This document shows positions 57,844-64,000 of a stretch of 64,000 nt of DNA, in pieces; position 1 is the first letter of the stretch; every line of letters begins with the position of its first letter. The stretch is from Oleiagrimonas sp963821885. GTDB lineage: Bacteria; Pseudomonadota; Gammaproteobacteria; Xanthomonadales; Rhodanobacteraceae. The DNA lies in contig CAWGFN010000001.1 of assembly GCA_963821885.1 (NCBI GenBank), forward strand, positions 434,001-498,000, read 5' to 3'. The notes under the pieces are model-generated. The model was not told the DNA's origin and did no database searches. It worked only from the letters and a program-made list of their open reading frames with translations. A program made the position numbers and the translations under genes.

Positions 57844-58752
57844 TCAGAAGATCGATTGACCGGTCAACTCGGCGAAGCGCTCCAGCGCCCTGCTGCCGGC
57901 CAGCGAATTGCCGCGCCGATCCAGGCCCGGGGCCCACGCGCACAGGCTGAACATGCCCGGCATCACCGCGACGATGCCGCCGCCGACGCCGCTCTTGGCC
58001 GGCAGGCCCACGCTGTAGGCGAAGGCGCCCACGGCATCGTAGGTACCGCTGGTCAGCATCAGCGAATTGATGGCCTTGGCCTGGCTGGTCGAGATCACCT
58101 CGCCGTCGCTGTTGTGTCCGTGGCGGGCCAGGTACATGAACGCACGCGCCAGTTCGGCGCAGCTCATCGACAGCGCGCAGTGATGGAAGTACGCGTCGAG
58201 CACCAGGTCGGGATGATTGTCCAGATTGCCGAAACTCTTGAGGAAATACGCCAGCGCGGCGTTGCGGTAGCCCTGCCGCGCCTCCGACTCGGCGACGGCC
58301 AGGTCGTAGTCGACATCGTCCGCGCCGCACAGGCGGCGCACGAAATCGCGCAGCGCGACCTTGGCATCGCCCAGCTGGCTGAGCACGATGTCGGTGACCA
58401 CCAGCGCCCCGGCGTTGATGAACGGGTTGCGCGGAATGCCGCTCTCGACCTCCAGCTGCACCAGCGAGTTGAACGCATTGCCCGACGGCTCGCGCCCGAC
58501 CCGCTGCCACAGCTTGGTGTCGGCGGTGCGCATGGCCTGGGTCAGGGTGAACACCTTGGAGATGCTCTGGATCGAGAATCGCTCGTCGGCGTCGCCGACA
58601 CAGGCGAAGTGGCCGTCGACATCGCACACGGCCATGCCGAACTTGCGCTCGTCGACCCGCGCCAGCTGCGGGATGTAGTCGGCCAGGTGACCCTGCGGCA
58701 GGGTCGGGACGATCTCGGCGTGGATCTGTTCCAGGATGTGCTGGTACTGCAA
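57844..58752 (-). CDS. glsA: Glutaminase
   Basis: Converts glutamine to glutamate + ammonia. 302 residues, beta-lactamase/transpeptidase-like fold with the Ser-x-x-Lys pair in SIQSISKVF. NAFNSLVQLE, PFINAGALV and AKSGVGGGIVAVMPG are also typical of bacterial glutaminase. No upstream ATG is in frame at the right place. TTG 58752 with GGAAG 5 bases before it gives the standard ~300-residue length. Confidence 0.93.
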   Translation of the reverse strand: MQYQHILEQIHAEIVPTLPQGHLADYIPQLARVDERKFGMAVCDVDGHFACVGDADERFSIQSISKVFTLTQAMRTADTKLWQRVGREPSGNAFNSLVQLEVESGIPRNPFINAGALVVTDIVLSQLGDAKVALRDFVRRLCGADDVDYDLAVAESEARQGYRNAALAYFLKSFGNLDNHPDLVLDAYFHHCALSMSCAELARAFMYLARHGHNSDGEVISTSQAKAINSLMLTSGTYDAVGAFAYSVGLPAKSGVGGGIVAVMPGMFSLCAWAPGLDRRGNSLAGSRALERFAELTGQSIF

Positions 58753-58917
58753 GTGAACTTCCTGCGTGCGCTCGTATTGGAGGAAAATGCTAACCGGCCA
58801 CCCACCACCCCGCCTACCCCGCGCGCCGGCCACGGCTCGCGTCTAGACGGAAAACGCCTCTCCGGACGCCGGAGGGCGTGAAGTGGCCGGCCCACCCGAC
58901 GCCAGGAGATTGCGCCC

Positions 58918-59379
58918 TTGAACGCCTTCACCATACGCCCGATGCACGCCGACGATGCCGCCGAGACCAGTCGGCTGGCGGCGCAGCTGGGCTATCCGGC
59001 CGCGCCCGGTGCGATGCGCGCGCGCATCGCCGGCCTGCTGGCCTCGCCTCGACATGTCCTCGCCGTGGCCGAAGCGACCGACGGGTCGCTGGCCGGCTGG
59101 ATCAGCGCCGAACGCCGCCTGCTGCTGACCGGTGATGAACGCCTGGAGATCACCGGCCTGGTGGTCGACGACACCCGTCGTCGTGGCGGCGTCGGCCGCG
59201 CCCTGCTCGCGGCCGCCGAGCGCTGGGGCATGGACCGTGGGCTGGACACGGTGTTCGTGCGTTCCAGCGTCAGCCGCGAGGCGTCGCATCCGTTCTACGC
59301 GCGCGCCGGGTACCAACGCACCAAGACCCAGCACGCCTACCGGCGCCGGCTGGCGCCGGCGATGCCGCGGGACGACTAG
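58918..59379 (+). CDS. GNAT family N-acetyltransferase
   Basis: 153 residues, acetyl-CoA site RRRGGVGRALLAAAERWG and a final HPFYARAGYQRTKTQ strand. Starts with TTG 58918 (AGGAG 10 bases upstream), giving MNAFTIRPMHADDA. Substrate unknown. Stop codon shares CTAG with the convergent gene. Confidence 0.85.
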   Translation: MNAFTIRPMHADDAAETSRLAAQLGYPAAPGAMRARIAGLLASPRHVLAVAEATDGSLAGWISAERRLLLTGDERLEITGLVVDDTRRRGGVGRALLAAAERWGMDRGLDTVFVRSSVSREASHPFYARAGYQRTKTQHAYRRRLAPAMPRDD

Positions 59380-59747
59380 TCGCCGGCGCCGGGCTCGCGC
59401 ACCAGCATCCACAGGCCGCCGTAGATCACGAACACCGGCCACCACAGTTCCCAGCGCACGTCGAGCAGGAACATCAGGGCGATGCTGATGATGATCACGG
59501 CCGAAAGCGCCGGCCGCCCGACGCGGGCATCGAAGCGACCGCTGGCGCGCCATGCCCGGATCGCCTGGGTCAGCGGCCCGATGGCGGCGATCAGGATGAA
59601 CAGCGCCCACCAGTTGTGCATGTAGAACAGCGGCAGGTCCACGCCAAGGTTGCGCAGCAGGAAGTACAGGCCGATGGCGATCACCACCAGGCCGGTCATC
59701 AGGCCCTGCGAACGCGCGGGGGCCGGTTTGTTGTTGGCATCGTTCAC
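59376..59747 (-). CDS. Small membrane protein (LiaF-TM/DUF5668-like)
   Basis: 123 residues, about four TM helices in pairs (GLVVIAIGLYFLLRNLGV, FYMHNWWALFILIAAIGP, SAVIIISIALMFLLDV, WWPVFVIYGGLWMLV). The repeated W-x-x-x-x-I arrangement resembles the LiaF N-terminal membrane domain (DUF5668-type). Start is GTG 59747 with GGGAGA upstream. Confidence 0.75.
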   Translation of the reverse strand: MNDANNKPAPARSQGLMTGLVVIAIGLYFLLRNLGVDLPLFYMHNWWALFILIAAIGPLTQAIRAWRASGRFDARVGRPALSAVIIISIALMFLLDVRWELWWPVFVIYGGLWMLVREPGAGD

Positions 59748-59937
59748 ACGGGTTCTCCCGATGGCGTGATGACACAGCGTAGGTTTCGCCGCGACCTGCG
59801 GCAAGTGACGCCTGTCACCGCACGCGCATGCGCGAGGACATCGGGCATCCCGTGCGACCGGTTCCATGCGCCGCTGTTGACGCCAGCGTGCCGGATCGTC
59901 GAGGCTTGCCTCTGATCCGCGCGCGAGAGATCCACGC

Positions 59938-61473
59938 ATGAGCGAGCCACGTCCCGTCGGCAAGACCATCCTCGGCCACCCGGCCGGCCTGATGACCCTG
60001 TTCTTCACCGAGATGTGGGAGCGCTTCAGCTTCTACGGCATGCGCGCGCTGCTGATCCTGTTCATGACCGCGGCCGTGGCCAAGGGCGGCATGGGACTGA
60101 ACGATGCGACGGCCACGGCCATCTACGGCCTGTACATGGCCGGCGTCTACCTGACCTCGCTGCCGGGCGGCTGGATCGCCGACCGCCTGATCGGCCAGCA
60201 GCGCTCGGTCTGGTACGGCGGCATGATCATCGCCGCCGGGCACTTCACGCTGGCCATCCCCAGCCACCGCACCTTCTTCCTCGGCCTGGTGCTGATCGTG
60301 CTGGGCACCGGCCTGCTCAAGCCCAATGCCAGCGCCATGGTCGGCGACCTGTACCCGGAGGGCGGAAGCCGTCGCGACAGCGGCTTCTCGATCTACTACA
60401 TGGGCATCAACCTGGGCGGATTCCTGGGTCCCATCATCTGCGGCTGGCTGGGCCAGAAGGTCAACTGGCACTACGGTTTCGCCGCGGCCGGCATCGGCAT
60501 GGTGCTGGGCCTGATCCAGTACCGCCTGACCCTGCGCACCCTCGGCGCCGCCGGCACCCACGCCCTGCCCGCCCATGACGAACCGGTGCGCCAGCAGCAG
60601 TTCCTGAAGCGCTCCTGGCGGGGCCTGTGGCTGGGCGTGGCCGCCATCGTGCTGGTGGTCGGGCTGGGCTACACCGGCGTGGTCGTGTATGCGCCGCAGG
60701 CGATCGCGGTGTGGTCCAGCTACGTGATCCTGGGCCTGGGCCTGGGCTTCCTGCTGTGGCTGTTCGCCTACGGAAAGCTCAGCACGGTGGAGAAGAAGCG
60801 CCTGGCGGCGCTGACCATCCTGTTCCTGGTGCAGACCCTGTTCTGGGCCGGCTACGAGCAGGCCGGTTCCAACTTCAACCTGTTCGCCCAGCGCTACACC
60901 GACCTGCACGTGTTCGGCTACGCCTTCCCGGCCTCCTGGTTCCAGAGCGAGAACTCGCTGCTGATCCTGCTGCTGGCGCCCTTCTTCGCCTGGCTCTGGA
61001 TCTGGCTGGGTCGGCGTAAGCTGGATCCGTCCACGCCGATGAAGTTCGCCCTGGGCATGGTCTTCATCGGCATCGGCTTCCTGGTCATGATGGGCGCGGC
61101 CTGGGTGGTCGTGGCCGGTCACCAGGCCCTGCCGACCTGGCTGGCGCTGACCTACCTGGTGCACACCATCGGCGAGCTGTGCCTGAGCCCGGTCGGCCTG
61201 TCGGCCACCACCAAGCTTTCACCACGACGCTACGCCAGCCGCCTGATGGGCACCTGGTTCCTGTTCATGGCACTGGGCGAGATCCTGGCCGGCCTGATCG
61301 CCGGGCGCTTCAGCGCCAAGGATGTCCACGACATGCCGCACATCTACGCCACCATCGCCATCGCCTCGATCGCGGTGGGCGTGGTGCTGGCGCTATTCGC
61401 GCGACCGATCAAGCGCCGCCTGATCGGCGAGAGCGTGAGCATCGCCGGGCCAGCGGATACGCGCGAAGCATAG
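59938..61473 (+). CDS. Proton-dependent oligopeptide transporter (POT/PTR family)
   Basis: 511 residues, 12-14 TM helices. ExxER motif in FFTEMWERFSFYGMRALL, GGWIADRLIGQQRSV, and SIYYMGINLGGFLGPIICG (PTR2 signature). Imports di- and tripeptides with H+. C-terminal half LSPVGLSATTKLSPRRYASR is typical of DtpA-D relatives. Confidence 0.95.
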   Translation: MSEPRPVGKTILGHPAGLMTLFFTEMWERFSFYGMRALLILFMTAAVAKGGMGLNDATATAIYGLYMAGVYLTSLPGGWIADRLIGQQRSVWYGGMIIAAGHFTLAIPSHRTFFLGLVLIVLGTGLLKPNASAMVGDLYPEGGSRRDSGFSIYYMGINLGGFLGPIICGWLGQKVNWHYGFAAAGIGMVLGLIQYRLTLRTLGAAGTHALPAHDEPVRQQQFLKRSWRGLWLGVAAIVLVVGLGYTGVVVYAPQAIAVWSSYVILGLGLGFLLWLFAYGKLSTVEKKRLAALTILFLVQTLFWAGYEQAGSNFNLFAQRYTDLHVFGYAFPASWFQSENSLLILLLAPFFAWLWIWLGRRKLDPSTPMKFALGMVFIGIGFLVMMGAAWVVVAGHQALPTWLALTYLVHTIGELCLSPVGLSATTKLSPRRYASRLMGTWFLFMALGEILAGLIAGRFSAKDVHDMPHIYATIAIASIAVGVVLALFARPIKRRLIGESVSIAGPADTREA

Positions 61474-61594
61474 GACGGACAACGCCGCCGGGGCCCGGTT
61501 GCAGCCACCATGGGGGAACACCGCGCAGGCCGGACGCTGTCCGCCGATTGCCGAGTGTTTGGAGCATGCAGAGATGCGGCGGGCAGAGTCCGCC

Positions 61595-62269
61595 CTACAG
61601 GAAGGTGGCGTAGTCCTCCAGCGCCAGGCGCTGGATATCCGGCACCCGGCAGCCTTCGGCCGGGTGTCCCACCACCAGCAGCAGGTACGGCATCTCGTTG
61701 CGCGGCCGCTCCAGGATGTCGTTGAGGAACTTCATCGGGCTGGGCGTGTGCGTCAGCGTGGCCAGGCCGGCCCGATGCAGCGCGGCGATCAGCATGCCGG
61801 TGGCGATGCCGACCGACTCGTGCGGGTAGTAGCGCTTGTGCTTCACGCCCTCCTCGTCGAGCGCGAAGCGTTGGTAGAACACCGCGATCAGCCACGGCGC
61901 CGTCTCCAGGAACGGCTTGTCCGCGTCGGTACCCAGCGGCGCCAGCGCCTCCAGCCACGGCTCGGGCGCGCGATGCTCGTAGAAGCTGCGTTCCTCGTCC
62001 TCGGCGGCCTCGCGGATGCGGCGCTTGATGTCGGGGTCGGACACGGCCACGAAGCGCCAGGGCTGCTGATTGGCGCCGCTTGGCGCGGTTCCGGCGGCGC
62101 GCAGGCCGTGCTCGATCACTGCCCTCGGCACCGGCGTCGGGGCAAAATCGCGCACCGTGCGGCGCCGGGCAAGCTCGTCGGCGAAATCCGCCGCACGTTG
62201 CACGCGAGCCACGTCATCGAGCGGTTCGCGCGCGGGGAGTTCGACGGTGGGATGGAAGGCGTCGTTCAT
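61595..62269 (-). CDS. Nitroreductase family FMN oxidoreductase
   Basis: 224 residues: RRRTVRDFAPTPVPRAVIEH and GTAPSGANQQPWRFVAVSD bind FMN, and PPL-like NEMPYLLLVVGHPAEG ends the fold. An N-terminal extension of ~30 residues and the active-site lid (YEHRAPEPWLEALAPLGTD) resemble the iodotyrosine-deiodinase-like subgroup. Substrate unknown. Confidence 0.88.
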   Translation of the reverse strand: MNDAFHPTVELPAREPLDDVARVQRAADFADELARRRTVRDFAPTPVPRAVIEHGLRAAGTAPSGANQQPWRFVAVSDPDIKRRIREAAEDEERSFYEHRAPEPWLEALAPLGTDADKPFLETAPWLIAVFYQRFALDEEGVKHKRYYPHESVGIATGMLIAALHRAGLATLTHTPSPMKFLNDILERPRNEMPYLLLVVGHPAEGCRVPDIQRLALEDYATFL

Positions 62270-62507
62270 GCGGTCAGGCCATCGGAGGACGTGTCCGCAT
62301 GGTAGCGCTTCATGAGTGCCTGCGACCGAACGCGACGGACGCAGCCTCTGCGCGCGGGGTGATCGACGATGAGTCCGCGGCAGGCTAGGATTGCAACGTT
62401 GAAGCCGGCCCGGGATGATATAACTGGGGTGAGGTTGGGGAGCCGGATGCGTCCGGCTTATCTTTGGGGGAGCGATGCAATATCGCTCGTATTAAGAGGG
62501 CAAGACC

Positions 62508-62873
62508 TTGAATTGGTATCTTGAAGTTCTGAAGAAGTACGTCGATTTTTCCGGCCGTGCGCGACGCACGGAGTACTGGATGTTCCAGCTGTTCAATTTC
62601 ATCATCATCTTCGGCGTCACCATTATCGGCATGATGCTGGGCGAGCGTGCCATGCAGCTGCTGACGGTTTTGATCTATATCTACTACCTGGCCATCCTGC
62701 TGCCGAGCCTGGGCGTGCAGGTGCGTCGTCTGCACGACACGGGCCGCAGCGGCTGGTGGATCCTGATCGCCCTGGTGCCTTTCGTGGGCGGCATCGTCCT
62801 GTTGGTATTCAACGTGCTCGACAGCGGTCCGGACAACGAATACGGCCCGAACCCGAAGGGCGTCGGCGCCTGA
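62508..62873 (+). CDS. DUF805 membrane protein
   Basis: 121 residues, three to four TM helices, hallmark FSGRARRTEYWMFQLF and QVRRLHDTGRSGWWIL, ending GPDNEYGPNPKG. Starts with TTG 62508 preceded by AAGAGGG. Related E. coli proteins are YhaH/YhaI. Role unknown. Confidence 0.92.
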   Translation: MNWYLEVLKKYVDFSGRARRTEYWMFQLFNFIIIFGVTIIGMMLGERAMQLLTVLIYIYYLAILLPSLGVQVRRLHDTGRSGWWILIALVPFVGGIVLLVFNVLDSGPDNEYGPNPKGVGA

Positions 62874-62913
62874 GGAATCGCCGCGGGGCCACCGCCCCGC
62901 CGCGTGACAACGC

Positions 62914-62947
62914 AAGGGACACGCCGGTCGCCGGCGTGTCCCTTTTG
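62914..62947 (+). terminator. Terminator of the DUF805 gene
   Basis: Perfect 12-base stem GGGACACGCCGG / CCGGCGTGTCCC with loop TCG, followed by TTTTG. Confidence 0.92.
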
Positions 62948-62992
62948 CTTTGCGCATGATCGGGTACGGGCGCAGCCGGCCCGCGGACGTGT

Positions 62993-63877
62993 TCAACGCG
63001 TCGGAAGGTAGTGCTCGGGATTGACCGGCTTGCCGTTGCGCCGTACCTGGAACTCCAGCTCGGTGCGCGAGGCGCCGCTGGAACCCATTTCGGCGATCAC
63101 CTGTCCGGCACGCACGCGCTCGCCCTCGCGCACCAGGCGCTTGCGGTTGTGACCGTAGGCCGACAGGTAGGTGTCGTTGTGCTTGATGATGACCAGCTCG
63201 CCGTAGCCGACCAGGCCGCTGCCGCTGTAGACCACCACGCCGCTGGCCGCGGCGCGCACCGGATCGCCGGCCTTGCCGCCGATCTCGATGCCGGGGATCG
63301 GCGCACCGGCGCTGAAGCGGTCCACCAGGGGACCGTCCGCGGGCCAGCGCCAGTTGACGCCGTCGAGCATGCGGGTGGGCGCGGCGGGCACCGACGAGGC
63401 CGCCACCGGCGCGCGGTCGGGAGGCGTGGCCTCGCCGGCCACCGGGATGGTGGTGCTCACCGCGCGTGCCGCCTGGGCCGTATCGGTGGGCGTCCCGGGC
63501 ACCGGAGCGGGCACGTGACGCACGACGGCCGGCGTCACCGGCCGCATCACCGTGGGCCGGTCGCTGGCGGCCACCGCGGGCGGCGTGATGCGCAGGCGCC
63601 GACCCGGATGGATCACGTAGGGCGCGGGGATGCCGTTCCAATGGGCCAGGTCGCGGAAATCGACGCCGGCGCGGAAGGCGATGCTGTAAAGCGTGTCACC
63701 ACGCACCACCGTGTAGTGGGTGTCGGTCATCGGTCCGCTGGCGTGCAGCGGGACGCCACTGGAGTCGACCGACACGCCACCGGGCGGGTTCTCGATCACG
63801 ATCGAATGGTGCGGCACCACGCACGCGCTCAGCGTGAAGGCCAGCAGGACACAGACGACGGCGTTCTTGGCATGCAT
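62993..63877 (-). CDS. nlpD: NlpD-type LysM / degenerate M23 lipoprotein
   Basis: 294 residues. Lipobox LSAC (~17-20). LysM domain about 57-100 (HYTVVRGDTLYSIAFRAGVD). Pro/Ala/Thr linker, then an M23 domain (~195-290: GIEIGGKAGDPVRAAASGVV, YLSAYGHNRKRLV, GSSGASRTELEFQVRRNGKP). The first metal motif HxxxD is absent. The domain is therefore catalytically dead, as in E. coli NlpD, which activates the amidase AmiC at the septum. Confidence 0.9.
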   Translation of the reverse strand: MHAKNAVVCVLLAFTLSACVVPHHSIVIENPPGGVSVDSSGVPLHASGPMTDTHYTVVRGDTLYSIAFRAGVDFRDLAHWNGIPAPYVIHPGRRLRITPPAVAASDRPTVMRPVTPAVVRHVPAPVPGTPTDTAQAARAVSTTIPVAGEATPPDRAPVAASSVPAAPTRMLDGVNWRWPADGPLVDRFSAGAPIPGIEIGGKAGDPVRAAASGVVVYSGSGLVGYGELVIIKHNDTYLSAYGHNRKRLVREGERVRAGQVIAEMGSSGASRTELEFQVRRNGKPVNPEHYLPTR

Positions 63878-63909
63878 GGTGGACAGGATAACCGGGGCTC
63901 GGGGCGCAT

Positions 63910-64000
63910 TCACCGTAGCAGAAACCACCAGGCCAGCAGAGCCACCAGCAGGGCGAGGCTGATCCAGCCGATGCGCTCGATATGCTTGTGCAGCAGGTCC
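63910..64000 (-). CDS. 3' end of a membrane protein gene, truncated by the window
   Basis: The last ~29 codons read DLLHKHIERIGWISLALLVA then LLAWWFLLR and stop at 63910-63912. A C-terminal TM helix upstream of nlpD fits a YqaA/DedA-like membrane protein, often found there in Xanthomonadales, but too little is visible to be sure. Confidence 0.5.
   Translation of the reverse strand, partial: DLLHKHIERIGWISLALLVALLAWWFLLR

Noticed and set aside
61499..61600. Partial inverted repeat with GCGGGCAGAGTCCGCC near 61579-61595
   Set aside because: Only a 5-base stem with no T run; too weak to call a terminator or REP element.

Overview
The window is a GC-rich chromosomal segment of a Gammaproteobacterium, most likely of the Xanthomonadales/Lysobacterales. 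This is inferred from gene content: divergent ppsR/ppsA, two single-domain cold-shock genes with shared leaders, a LigA with extra helix-hairpin-helix sequence, NlpD next to what looks like a DedA/YqaA-type gene, and many small secreted hypotheticals. No rRNA, CRISPR array, complete IS or replication origin is visible.

Layout. 1-8.4 kb is housekeeping: UDP-glucose dehydrogenase (cut by the window edge), an FKBP isomerase, a Kef-like antiporter, a three-tRNA operon (Ala-GGC, Glu-TTC, Asp-GTC) with a clear promoter and terminator, a YqiB-like protein, and the divergent PEP synthase/regulator pair. 8.4-12.2 kb is an accessory islet. It holds a small zinc-ribbon gene, an AT-rich TIR-like/deoxyribosyltransferase-like gene, an AT-rich two-TM protein preceded by a C10 tract, two small exported proteins, hairpin repeats with a GGGTCAGAG core directly after stop codons, and an IS110 transposase scrap. 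12.2-26.4 kb carries a three-PAS diguanylate cyclase, small secreted proteins, cspA-like gene 1, a cPLA2-like phospholipase, an outer-membrane protein made of three beta-barrel units with an exported partner, and assorted envelope proteins.

26.4-39.2 kb holds a large three-repeat secreted protein, a PhyH-type dioxygenase, a Reg_prop/Y_Y_Y/GGDEF sensor, two small membrane or lipoprotein genes, a saccharopine-dehydrogenase-like reductase, csp gene 2, an 8-strand-barrel outer-membrane protein and a GT-B/GT-A double glycosyltransferase. Several of these genes read only across single-base frameshifts in G/C runs. 39.4-41.2 kb is a tight cluster of four small membrane proteins, three with zinc ribbons. 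41.2-47.8 kb has a YcaQ-type glycosylase, CDP-diacylglycerol pyrophosphatase, a photolyase remnant, an amidohydrolase, a beta-hydroxyacid dehydrogenase and a broken VOC-cupin gene.

47.8-64 kb starts with NAD-dependent DNA ligase, whose HhH-coding part is abruptly AT-rich and carries two frameshifts and an in-frame stop. It is followed by NhaD, a second Kef-like antiporter, a CPD photolyase, a META lipoprotein, ChaC, a methyltransferase, MltF, glutaminase, GNAT, a POT peptide transporter, a nitroreductase, a DUF805 protein and NlpD.

Functional themes are ion/proton homeostasis (three CPA2/NhaD-type antiporters), c-di-GMP signalling (two GGDEF proteins, both with an RxxD I-site), DNA repair (LigA, photolyase, YcaQ) and envelope biogenesis. 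The best candidates for something undescribed are the TIR-like plus membrane-protein islet, the mosaic ligA, the triple-barrel outer-membrane protein with its partner, and the zinc-ribbon membrane cluster.
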